Assembly (NCBI GenBank): GCA_030696315.1
Contig: JAUYSM010000021.1
Coordinates: 62,001-126,000 of the forward strand
Source of the DNA: Pseudohongiella sp.
Lineage (GTDB): Bacteria > Pseudomonadota > Gammaproteobacteria > Pseudomonadales > Pseudohongiellaceae
Direction of reading: 5' to 3'
Length of the DNA: 64,000 nt
Part shown: positions 15,284 through 23,079 of the stretch, in pieces
How the letters are laid out: every line of letters begins with the position of its first letter
How positions within the stretch are numbered: position 1 is the first letter of the stretch
Notes under the pieces: model-generated
The model's input: the letters and a program-made list of their open reading frames with translations, nothing else
Database searches by the model: none
Told to the model about the DNA's origin: nothing
Translations under genes and position numbers: made by a program

Positions 15284-17296
15284 TTAACTACGGCCGCCTG
15301 AAATTACTCTCAGATTCAGCTGCTCCTGACGCGCACGACGCTGGGCTGACTCATCATTTGCAGGTGCAAACAACGTATGAGGGATACGCAAGCCATTCAG
15401 CAGGAAGCTGCCTTGGGACTCGGGCTTAAGATCACTGAGTTGACGGGCCACACATTCACCCAGCAGGATGGGCTGTGATAACTCAGCGGTCATTTCCTGA
15501 ATGCGCAAGGTGATGGTCACCGTATCACCCAGTAAGGTGTGTGTACGACGTTGTGCCGGACCAATAGACCCCATCAGCGCCGGCCCTTGTTCGATGCCAA
15601 TGCCCAGCGCCAAAGGCTCCAGGCCTGCAGGCGGTTGTTGTGGCATATCACGATGAATGGCATCCAGTATTTCCTGGGCCGTTTTAAGTGCCGCACGGGC
15701 GCTGAATGCGTTCTGACCATCCCACACTGCGAGCAGGCCATCACCTTTAAATTCCTGAATACGGCCACCATGGCGCTCAACAATTTCTGTTGCGCGCACA
15801 AAAAAGAAGTGCAACAAAGCAGCCGACTCTTCCGGTGGGCGCGCTTCACCAAATGCTGAGAAGTTACGTAAATCTGCGCTTAACAGGGTCACGTCGCAGC
15901 GTTTGGCATTAATGCTGGAACTGGGCAGTGCGTACGCGATTTCACGTGCTACATCACTGGGCAGATAGCTGTTCAGATTACCAAAGATACGGCTACGTTC
16001 TGCGCGTATGCGGCTTTGCTCAAGCAACAACAACAAACTGGCGGCAACAAGTGTATATAAGGAAGGCATTAACCAGCCAAGCCAGACTTGCTGACTGACC
16101 AACAGCTGCCAGTGCACTGCAAGCGCCAGCAGCGGAAGCACCAAGCCGGCAACAGGCAGTCCATAGGCTGAGAACCGCTCGCGTGCACCTGCTATGCCAT
16201 ACAAACAGGCAGCAAACAAACCGGCGATCAGCAGCAATAAGGTTTCACTGCCACGCGGCTCGTAAGGCATGGTGGTATCCAGCAGACTACCCAGCAAGCG
16301 TGCCTGTAGTTCAACACCAGGTGCTGAGCCATTATAAGGTGTAGGTACGATATCGCCGATGCCAAACGCCGTCGCAGCGACCAGAACCCAGGCGTTTTCC
16401 AGCAGACCAGGCTCAATGCGTCCCATGATCACGTCGGCTGCAGACACTGCCATAAAGTTCTCGGGCAGATCCTGATAAGAAACTCTGATATTGCCCTCGG
16501 CATCGAGGGGAATATCAAGGCCCGGGTAGGCCTGCAGACGCAGCACCTGATCAGGGCCAAACCAGCCACGTCCCTCGCTGACGGACGCCTGCCAGCTGGT
16601 AGCCTGAGTGGCCTGCAACAATGCGCTGATCACCAGCGTTGGATAGGCTTGACCATTCACGCACACAAAGGCGGGAATCTTGCGGATGGAGCCATCGGAA
16701 TCAACCAAAGGCGCAATATGTCCTTTCGCGATACCCGAAAAACCGGCATGTGAGGCAATAAAACTTGTAGCTTGGCTGCTTGCATCACAACTTACGCCGC
16801 TCAGAGCATGCGTCATCAAACCCGTTTGCACTTGCTGATTAGACTGTATAACGGGCTGTTGTGAGATAACTGCTCCACGACTAGCCTGAAGCGCGGCTAT
16901 AAAAGCCTCATCACCCTCGCGCTGTTCCGGGTACACAATGTCGTGTATCTGCAACTGCACGCCGGCCTCGTTGAGCGCACGGGTCAAACGCGCCATATCG
17001 GTACGCGACCACGGCCAAGGGCCAATTTCTGCCAGGCTCTGCTCGTCGATGGCAACAATGGTGACTCGCTCTTCCGGCTGGTCTTGCGGGGACAACAACC
17101 AGCCCTGCGCGCCCAGCCGCTCTTCCAGTATGCGCAAGCTGTCATTAAACAGCGCAAACACGGACAGGCTTATCAACCCGGCTAGCGCCAGCATTAACAA
17201 ACGGCCACGTCCAGGCACCAGTCGCAACGCCAGCGAGAGCGGGTTAAACACCTGTAGCAGTCCGCGCAGCTTAGTCATGATCAGCGCTTGTCCCAC
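15284..17296 (-). CDS. CHASE2-domain class III adenylate/guanylate cyclase
   Basis: 670 residues. An N-terminal membrane anchor (~30-50) leads to a periplasmic CHASE2 sensor (~70-330; VAIDEQSLAEIGPWPWSR is typical). Three membrane helices follow (~355-440), then a cytoplasmic class III cyclase (~470-640). Both metal aspartates are visible (LSADLRNFS and EFKGDGLLAVW). In the motif usually GDxVNxAxRL, the sequence is GDTVTITLRI, so the transition-state Asn is Thr while the Arg is kept. GTG at 17296 (AAGG upstream) and ATG at 17278 are both possible starts; fecR ends at 17281. CHASE2 cyclases often neighbour FecR proteins. Confidence 0.85.
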   Translation of the reverse strand: MGQALIMTKLRGLLQVFNPLSLALRLVPGRGRLLMLALAGLISLSVFALFNDSLRILEERLGAQGWLLSPQDQPEERVTIVAIDEQSLAEIGPWPWSRTDMARLTRALNEAGVQLQIHDIVYPEQREGDEAFIAALQASRGAVISQQPVIQSNQQVQTGLMTHALSGVSCDASSQATSFIASHAGFSGIAKGHIAPLVDSDGSIRKIPAFVCVNGQAYPTLVISALLQATQATSWQASVSEGRGWFGPDQVLRLQAYPGLDIPLDAEGNIRVSYQDLPENFMAVSAADVIMGRIEPGLLENAWVLVAATAFGIGDIVPTPYNGSAPGVELQARLLGSLLDTTMPYEPRGSETLLLLIAGLFAACLYGIAGARERFSAYGLPVAGLVLPLLALAVHWQLLVSQQVWLGWLMPSLYTLVAASLLLLLEQSRIRAERSRIFGNLNSYLPSDVAREIAYALPSSSINAKRCDVTLLSADLRNFSAFGEARPPEESAALLHFFFVRATEIVERHGGRIQEFKGDGLLAVWDGQNAFSARAALKTAQEILDAIHRDMPQQPPAGLEPLALGIGIEQGPALMGSIGPAQRRTHTLLGDTVTITLRIQEMTAELSQPILLGECVARQLSDLKPESQGSFLLNGLRIPHTLFAPANDESAQRRARQEQLNLRVISGGRS

Positions 17297-18885
17297 AATG
17301 TCAGACCTTGAATACCACCGGCCTCAAGTTGCTTCTCAAAATAGTAGCCGGCTTCCGTTCCATCCAGGCTGACTGCACCCGCCATGCGCTCGGTATCAGA
17401 ACGCGTGTAAAAATAGCCGCCATCGTAAATAAACCCATTGGCGATAAAGTCGACATCGCCTGTCAGACTGTGGTTCATGTTCAACTCAGTGGCAAATTGG
17501 CTGGTGTTAAAATTGATATCCAGCTTACCGCCGTTAACCGTCATCGCAACCACGCCGGAATCGGAATGGTAAAACGCCTGCGCACTATGCAGCGCGAAGC
17601 TCACAGGACCCAGACCCGCTTGCACACGGGTTTTACCGTCGCCATCACGGAATAACACATATTCTTTGTTGCCAACAGTGACGTCACGGCCTTCACGCAC
17701 ATCTGCATAGGCCAGTGTCAGTTTTTCCATCTCACCCTGACCGGCGCCCCAACGGCCCCATACCAGATTGCGATCCGTCAAGGCTGGCACCGGCACAGGA
17801 ACTTCTGGCGTAAAGTCTGGGGGTGTAATCGGCGGCTCTGGCGTCACCGGCGGCTGCACTACGACCGGAGGTGTGACTGGCGGCTCGGTAACAACCGGCG
17901 GGGTGACGACCGGCGGTGTGACAACGGGTGGAGTGACCACAGGCGGTGTGACAACAGGAGGTGTTACAACGGCGGGTGGCGTTACAACGGGCGGCGTCAC
18001 CACGGGCGCAGCACTGGCAACTTCCAGTTGAACGCGTTTCGATGTCACATTCTCAAGATAGACTTCGGTCGCTGCCGTCTTTTCATCAGCCGGTGGCACC
18101 TGCTCCTGCATGGCAAGTACAGTAGCTACTTCAGCGCGCATCATGTCTGGATCACGCTCCAGAGTCGCCGGCAACAATTCGGGAACACCCGTCGCCCCTT
18201 GAATCTCCAGAATTTGAAGAGAGCTATCCGTAAGTTCAATCGCGTTTGCAAGACAGGGCCCAAAAGTAGCCGCACTACATTCACTGGAAAAGGGCGCCAT
18301 CACAATCACGCCTTCGTTAACCGAGGCGCGCACTGACTGTTGAGAGGCGCTGACCACAAAGTCTGTTCCGCGCACGCCAATGGCTGCAATAGGCGTATTC
18401 AGACGGAAGCGATCCCGCGCCGAGCTTGCGCCCCGGCCAGAGATAGAACGCGTGACACCTTCTTCCAGGTTAAGCTTGATTGAGGTGTTGCTGGGCTGAT
18501 CGGGACGGAAATCGTATTGCACAATTTCCAGCCGACTGTCAGGGCGAACACTGACTAAAGCCTGATCGATAAACCGAATGTGGACGTGCCCATTCGATTC
18601 AGTATGAATACGGTCGCTTGGGCGAACCATCGTGCCCGGTGCGATCAACTGGCGAGCCTGGCCAACTGGTTCCAGCCAAGCCCGGCCAAGCACCAGACTG
18701 ACCTCGCCAACAGGCAGGGAAGTCAAACCAGACGAGGCAATTGTCAAATCACTGACGTTTGTGGCTACCGACTGTGCAAGCGCAGCACCACTGGCAGAAA
18801 CCGACATTAACAGCGCCACACAAGACGCCAGCACATGGCGCTTGCGCCCTGCTGTCAATAAAGTGTTGTTTGTTTGTGGTTTCAT
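17281..18885 (-). CDS. FecR-domain exported protein with Pro-rich linker and C-terminal beta domain
   Basis: 534 residues starting MKPQTNNTLL, which gives a normal signal peptide ending SGAALAQ (~residue 38) and has GAGG nine bases upstream. Residues ~60-200 are a FecR domain (VRPSDRIHTESNGHVHIRF, SVRPDSRLEIVQYDF, IAAIGVRGTDF). A linker of VVTPP repeats follows. The last ~150 residues look like a small beta-barrel (LDINFNTSQF, GDVDFIANGFIYDGGYFYTRSD, MAGAVSLDGTEAGYYFEKQL) reminiscent of TbpB-type lobes. It is cotranscribed with the cyclase gene. Role unknown; a periplasmic or surface sensor is plausible. Confidence 0.8.
   Translation of the reverse strand: MKPQTNNTLLTAGRKRHVLASCVALLMSVSASGAALAQSVATNVSDLTIASSGLTSLPVGEVSLVLGRAWLEPVGQARQLIAPGTMVRPSDRIHTESNGHVHIRFIDQALVSVRPDSRLEIVQYDFRPDQPSNTSIKLNLEEGVTRSISGRGASSARDRFRLNTPIAAIGVRGTDFVVSASQQSVRASVNEGVIVMAPFSSECSAATFGPCLANAIELTDSSLQILEIQGATGVPELLPATLERDPDMMRAEVATVLAMQEQVPPADEKTAATEVYLENVTSKRVQLEVASAAPVVTPPVVTPPAVVTPPVVTPPVVTPPVVTPPVVTPPVVTEPPVTPPVVVQPPVTPEPPITPPDFTPEVPVPVPALTDRNLVWGRWGAGQGEMEKLTLAYADVREGRDVTVGNKEYVLFRDGDGKTRVQAGLGPVSFALHSAQAFYHSDSGVVAMTVNGGKLDINFNTSQFATELNMNHSLTGDVDFIANGFIYDGGYFYTRSDTERMAGAVSLDGTEAGYYFEKQLEAGGIQGLTLWDKR
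17860..18006. repeat. 15-bp tandem repeats coding a (VVTPP)n linker
   Basis: Degenerate 15-bp units (for example GGTGTGACAACGGGT on the plus strand) encode VVTPP on the minus strand about eight to nine times, with one AVVTPP and one VVTEPP variant. The Pro-rich linker separates the FecR domain from the C-terminal beta domain. Copy number may vary between strains. Confidence 0.8.
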
Positions 18886-18943
18886 AAGCACGAACCTCGT
18901 CTTAGCATAGGTTGTCATCCTACCCGGCATAGCCATCTGGCTA

Positions 18944-18959
18944 AGTGACCACAATCACA
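18944..18959. promoter_or_regulatory. CRP-type site between divergent fecR and crp-like genes
   Basis: AGTGACCACAATCACA matches TGTGA-N6-TCACA except for the first base. The centre lies about 66 bp upstream of the fecR start and 118 bp upstream of the start of the regulator gene. It could serve both divergent promoters, including autoregulation of the regulator. Confidence 0.5.
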
Positions 18960-18994
18960 TAATAGCCATCTTGACCCTGCAATACAGCCTGAAT

Positions 18995-19022
18995 TTGCTA
19001 TTCCGGACGCGATTACTATAAT
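18995..19022 (+). promoter_or_regulatory. Predicted sigma-70 promoter of the crp-like gene
   Basis: TTGCTA (18995-19000), 16-bp spacer, TATAAT (19017-19022). The predicted start is near 19029, 41 bp before the ATG. Confidence 0.55.
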
Positions 19023-19069
19023 GACCCGGCTTAGTATTTTATGAAGCCAACCCTCGGGATATCAAATTC

Positions 19070-19771
19070 ATGCAGGTAACCCCTGAGCTTCTCAGCGCAT
19101 TTCCCAGCCTGAAGCCCCTGCCAGCAGCTACTCTGGCGCGTCTTGCTCAAGAATCTTTGGTGCGCAAGTTTGCGCGCCGAGGGGTGGTATTGACTGCGGG
19201 TGTGCGCGAAGAGTTTGTTTGTTTTCTATTCGAGGGGCGACTACAAGGTGTTGATTTCACTATCGATGGCCGCGAAGTAGGGCTGTATTTTGTAGAACCG
19301 GGCGATTTTTGTGGGGAGCTTGGCATGTTTGACCACGGCCCTCAGCCAGAGTTTGTCATCGCCCTGACGGCTGTTGTGACTGTTTTTGTACCCATGGAAA
19401 GCTTGCGACAAGTGACCTTTGAGCACCCCATGCTGCTGAAACTTTTGGGTGAAAGGCTGGCCGCTCGCGTCAGACAACTGACCAGACAGCGATCTTTGCT
19501 GGGACTGCCCAATATCAGCCAGCGTGTTTGCTGCCAACTGTGGATGTTGGTGCCCGAAGATGCCCGCCAGAATCTTAACGCCAGCGTGATCAACAACCCG
19601 CCCACGCACATGGAAATTGCCATTATGCTGAACCTGAGCAGGGAGACTGTCAGCCGGGTTTTCCAGATACTTCAGACCCGCCAGATTGTGCGGCGCGACG
19701 GCACGAGCCTGCTCCATGTCAGCGACACTCCCACACTAAAGCGTTTGGCCGAAGGCAGCGAGGAGCTGTGA
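19070..19771 (+). CDS. Crp/Fnr family transcription regulator
   Basis: 233 residues. The N-terminal cNMP-binding-type beta-roll (~15-125) has GDFCGELGMFDHG in the phosphate cassette. Where E. coli CRP has Arg82-Ser83 this protein has Pro-Glu, so canonical cAMP binding is doubtful. The dimer helix is about 110-140. The C-terminal HTH reads HMEIAIMLNLSRETVSRVF; its recognition helix has the Arg-Glu...Arg pattern CRP uses to read TGTGA. There are no N-terminal Fnr cysteines. Three CRP-type sites lie in the island, one overlapping this gene's stop codon. It is probably the island's regulator, though a genomic CRP elsewhere could also bind. Confidence 0.85.
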   Translation: MQVTPELLSAFPSLKPLPAATLARLAQESLVRKFARRGVVLTAGVREEFVCFLFEGRLQGVDFTIDGREVGLYFVEPGDFCGELGMFDHGPQPEFVIALTAVVTVFVPMESLRQVTFEHPMLLKLLGERLAARVRQLTRQRSLLGLPNISQRVCCQLWMLVPEDARQNLNASVINNPPTHMEIAIMLNLSRETVSRVFQILQTRQIVRRDGTSLLHVSDTPTLKRLAEGSEEL

Positions 19772-19782
19772 TTGAGGTCACA
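19767..19782. promoter_or_regulatory. CRP-type binding site upstream of the type I exporter operon
   Basis: TGTGATTGAGGTCACA, a perfect TGTGA-N6-TCACA site overlapping the stop codon of the regulator gene. Its centre (19774.5) is 71.5 bp upstream of the start predicted from the TATAAT at 19834-19839, a standard class I activation distance. Confidence 0.65.
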
Positions 19783-19833
19783 CAGAATGCCGTAAGCAAT
19801 TCTGCTGATTAGTATTTTTTTTGTATGCAGGTA

Positions 19834-19839
19834 TATAAT
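19834..19839 (+). promoter_or_regulatory. Predicted -10 box of the type I exporter operon
   Basis: A perfect TATAAT; the best positions for a -35 (around 19811-19816, AGTATT) are poor, as expected of an activator-dependent promoter. The predicted start is near 19846, leaving a leader of about 98 bases. Confidence 0.6.
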
Positions 19840-19943
19840 CCGGCCAGTTTAAACATAGGCCTTGAATCCGACGCCAGCGAACCCAACTATTAAAATCCGT
19901 TTCCCAGTGCCCTGACAAAAGTACTCCTGATGAAGAATATCTG

Positions 19944-21653
19944 ATGAACAATACCAAAAAGACTGTGCGTTTTGCTGAACTGGCCGATGCGCTCAAATCA
20001 ATTCGAAGTTATTTTATGTACGCTGGCCTGTTCAGTGCGGCCGTCAATATTCTGATGCTGGTGCCGATCTTTTATATGTTGCACGTATATGATCGGGTGA
20101 TGTCCAGTGGCAGCATTCCTACCTTGACCATGCTCACTCTGCTGATGGTTTTCCTGACATTAGCACTGGGTGGTTTTGAGTGGGTACGCTCAATGATTCT
20201 GATCAGCGCCAGCAATCGGATTGAACAAAAGCTACGCACGCGAGTTTTTGATGCGGCATTTAAAAACGCTCTGTTCACCGGTAATGCCGGCAGCAGCAAT
20301 CAGGCACTTTCTGATTTGTCGAACCTGCGACAGTTTTTGACGGGTAATGGTTTGTTCGCGTTTTTTGACGCGCCATGGTTCCCCATTTATGTCGGCATCA
20401 TGTTTTTGTTTCACCCCTGGTTTGGTGTTGTAGCTATCATCTCCGGCATAGTCATGGTGGCGTTTGCGTTTGCAACGGAATTTGTAACAACTAAAAAACT
20501 CAAAGATGCCAACACCAAGGCCAATCGTGTAAACGCTCAGGTCGGGGGCAGTCTGCGTAACGCAGAAGTGATTGCTGCAATGGGCATGGGCGATAATATT
20601 CGCCGCCAACAAGAACAACAATCTGACGAAATTTTGGTGCTGCAAACAGAAGCAAGCCAATCGGCCGCTGGTTTGACCAGCCTTTCCAAAACGTTTCGCA
20701 TGGTCGTGCAATCACTGATTCTCGGCTTGGGTGCCTTGTTGGCACTACAACAACAAATTTCCCCCGGCATGATGATCGCGGGCTCCTTGCTGCTCGGTCG
20801 CGCGCTGGCGCCGATTGACATGCTGGTTGGCACATGGAAAGGCTTTTCCGTAGCCAGAGCGCAATATGATCGCCTTGGCCAGTTGCTGGACAATATTCAG
20901 GCTGAAAAAGATACGATGAGCTTGCCTGCCCCCAAAGGCAATTTGAGTCTTTCTCAGGTCGCCATCGTGCCGCCAGGCTCGCGCGCGCCCGTTGTTCAAG
21001 GCGTGAGTTTTGAACTCAGCGCCGGTGAAGCGCTGGGTATTGTTGGCCCAAGCGCATCGGGTAAATCTTCGCTGGCGCGCGCCATTCTGGGCATCTGGCC
21101 CGCAGCAAATGGCAAGGTACGCTTGGATGGTGCGGATATAAGCAGCTGGAAGCGCACCGAACTTGGACCTTACGTAGGGTACTTGCCGCAAGATATCGAA
21201 TTGTTCGACGGCACTATCTCTGCAAACATCTGCCGGTTTGGGGATGTCGACTCGCAGAAGATAGTGGAAGCTGCACAACTGGCAGGCGTTCATGAACTGA
21301 TTCTACGCTTGCCTCAAGGTTACGACACCGTCATAGGTGGAACTTCCGGCGCGTTGTCTGGCGGACAACGCCAACGTATCGGTCTTGCGCGCGCCGTCTA
21401 TGGCATGCCCAAACTCATGGTACTGGATGAACCAAACTCCAATCTGGATGATCAGGGTGAACGCGAACTTGTACAGGCCCTGCTACGCATTAAGGCTCAG
21501 GGTTGCACGGTTATTGTGATCTCACATCGTACGATGGTGTTGCATAGTATGGATAAGTTGTTGGTGATGAAAGACGGTGCACCGGTCAGCTTTGGGCCGC
21601 GCGACCAGGTGCTCGCCAACCTGCTTGGACAGGGCGAAGCTCGCCGCGCGTAG
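19944..21653 (+). CDS. Type I secretion ABC transporter (PrtD/RsaD-like)
   Basis: 569 residues, the usual length for the PrtD group without a C39 peptidase domain. Residues ~20-300 hold about six membrane helices. The ATPase has Walker A GPSASGKSSLARAI (~370), signature LSGGQRQRIGLARAV (~470) and Walker B LMVLDEPNSNLD. It forms the inner-membrane motor that exports RTX proteins in one step. It is first in a three-gene operon with the adaptor and outer-membrane channel, and its likely cargo is the 8628-13085 protein. Confidence 0.93.
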   Translation: MNNTKKTVRFAELADALKSIRSYFMYAGLFSAAVNILMLVPIFYMLHVYDRVMSSGSIPTLTMLTLLMVFLTLALGGFEWVRSMILISASNRIEQKLRTRVFDAAFKNALFTGNAGSSNQALSDLSNLRQFLTGNGLFAFFDAPWFPIYVGIMFLFHPWFGVVAIISGIVMVAFAFATEFVTTKKLKDANTKANRVNAQVGGSLRNAEVIAAMGMGDNIRRQQEQQSDEILVLQTEASQSAAGLTSLSKTFRMVVQSLILGLGALLALQQQISPGMMIAGSLLLGRALAPIDMLVGTWKGFSVARAQYDRLGQLLDNIQAEKDTMSLPAPKGNLSLSQVAIVPPGSRAPVVQGVSFELSAGEALGIVGPSASGKSSLARAILGIWPAANGKVRLDGADISSWKRTELGPYVGYLPQDIELFDGTISANICRFGDVDSQKIVEAAQLAGVHELILRLPQGYDTVIGGTSGALSGGQRQRIGLARAVYGMPKLMVLDEPNSNLDDQGERELVQALLRIKAQGCTVIVISHRTMVLHSMDKLLVMKDGAPVSFGPRDQVLANLLGQGEARRA

Positions 21654-21717
21654 ATCAAATTTCTCTCGCGGCAAACCTGCCGGAGATACAGCAATTTTTG
21701 TAAGGTGGAAAGCGATC

Positions 21718-23079
21718 GTGGCAGAAGCAACTCAAAATTCGAATCAACTTGCCCGCATGCTGGCAAACGCAAATGGCAATGCCCATCAGCGGCCCAGCAC
21801 GGTGATAACGTCCATGGAAAAACCCAAGCGTATCGGGCTGGTTATTTTTTTCCTGGTGTTTGGTGTATTTGGGGTCTGGGCGTCTGTAGCCCCCCTTGAT
21901 GGTGCTGCACATGCACCTGGCTCGGTGACAGTGCGCTCTAACAGGCAACTGGTTCAGCATCTGGAAGGTGGCATTGTCAGTGAGATCCGGGCACGCAACG
22001 GGGACGTTGTGCGCGCTGGTGATCCTTTATTGATTCTGGATAACACTCAGTCACTGGCTCAGCTCGAAATAGCCACCTCGCAGTATCTTGCCATGCGCGC
22101 CATGGAAGCTCGCTTGATTGCCGAGCGTGATGGCCTGGACCAAATCAACTTTCCAGCGGATTTAACCGCCAGCGTGCAGAATGCTCAACAAGAAATAGCC
22201 TCTCAGTCTCAAATATTTCTGACACGCAAAGCAGCGCTGGAAGGCAGCGTTGAGGTGCTTGAACAGCGTATTGGGCAGCTGCAATCGCGACTGGGCGGCT
22301 TGCGGGCTTTGCAAGAAAGTAAACAAGATCTTGCCAACTCGTTTGCAGAAGAGTTACGCGATGTTCAGGCTTTGCTTGTTGAAGGTTTTGCAGACAAAAA
22401 TCGCGTACGTGAATTGGAGCGCAACGCGGCCATGCTGCGCGGCGAAGCTGCAGAATTGACGGCCAGCATTTCGTCAACCGAGATCGAAATTGGCGAAGCG
22501 CGCTTGCAAATTCTGCAACAGGAACTGCAATTCCAGAATGAGGTTGCCAATCAACTGGCCGAAACTCAGACCTCATTGAAAGATGCATCAGAACGTATGA
22601 CCGCCATCCGCTCGATTGTTACGCGAACAACAATCACTGCACCTGTGGCTGGAGTCGTCAACGGTATGCAGGTACATACCATTGGTGGTGTGGTCCCCCC
22701 CGGACAGCCACTGGCCGATATAGTCCCTCAAAACGAAGAGCTGATTATTGAAGCCCGTATATCACCTATTGATATCGATCGTATTGCAGTTGGCCAGGAA
22801 GCAACAATCAGGTTTTCGAGTTTCAGCAGTTCAGTCCCTAATATTTATGGCAAGGTTATACACATTTCTGCAGATGCCTACACCGATCCAAACACTGGCA
22901 TGAGCTATTATGGCGCCCGCGTTGAGGTCACCCCAGAGGGCCTGGAAGACTTAGGCAATCTGATCCTGATACCGGGCATGCCCGCAGAGGTGTTCATTAC
23001 AACTGGATCGCGCACGTTGATGCAGTATTTTATGAAACCATTTTCCAATGCGCTAGCGCGAAGTTTTATAGAAGACTGA
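21718..23079 (+). CDS. HlyD/PrtE-family membrane fusion adaptor of type I secretion
   Basis: 453 residues from a GTG start (VAEATQNSNQ) with GGTGG about nine bases upstream; the frame is open further up but overlaps the ABC gene. There is one membrane anchor (~residues 40-60, IGLVIFFLVFGVFGVWA), a lipoyl half with PGSVTVRSNRQLVQHLEGGIV, a long coiled-coil hairpin (~150-290) and the second half ITAPVAGVVNGMQVHTIGGV. The C-terminal beta domain is typical. It bridges the ABC transporter and the TolC-like channel. Its stop overlaps the next start. Confidence 0.9.
   Translation: MAEATQNSNQLARMLANANGNAHQRPSTVITSMEKPKRIGLVIFFLVFGVFGVWASVAPLDGAAHAPGSVTVRSNRQLVQHLEGGIVSEIRARNGDVVRAGDPLLILDNTQSLAQLEIATSQYLAMRAMEARLIAERDGLDQINFPADLTASVQNAQQEIASQSQIFLTRKAALEGSVEVLEQRIGQLQSRLGGLRALQESKQDLANSFAEELRDVQALLVEGFADKNRVRELERNAAMLRGEAAELTASISSTEIEIGEARLQILQQELQFQNEVANQLAETQTSLKDASERMTAIRSIVTRTTITAPVAGVVNGMQVHTIGGVVPPGQPLADIVPQNEELIIEARISPIDIDRIAVGQEATIRFSSFSSSVPNIYGKVIHISADAYTDPNTGMSYYGARVEVTPEGLEDLGNLILIPGMPAEVFITTGSRTLMQYFMKPFSNALARSFIED

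Noticed and set aside
17860-18006. CRISPR or DNA-level repeat element in the fecR gene
   Set aside because: The 15-bp period keeps the reading frame and codes a VVTPP linker; it is a protein repeat.
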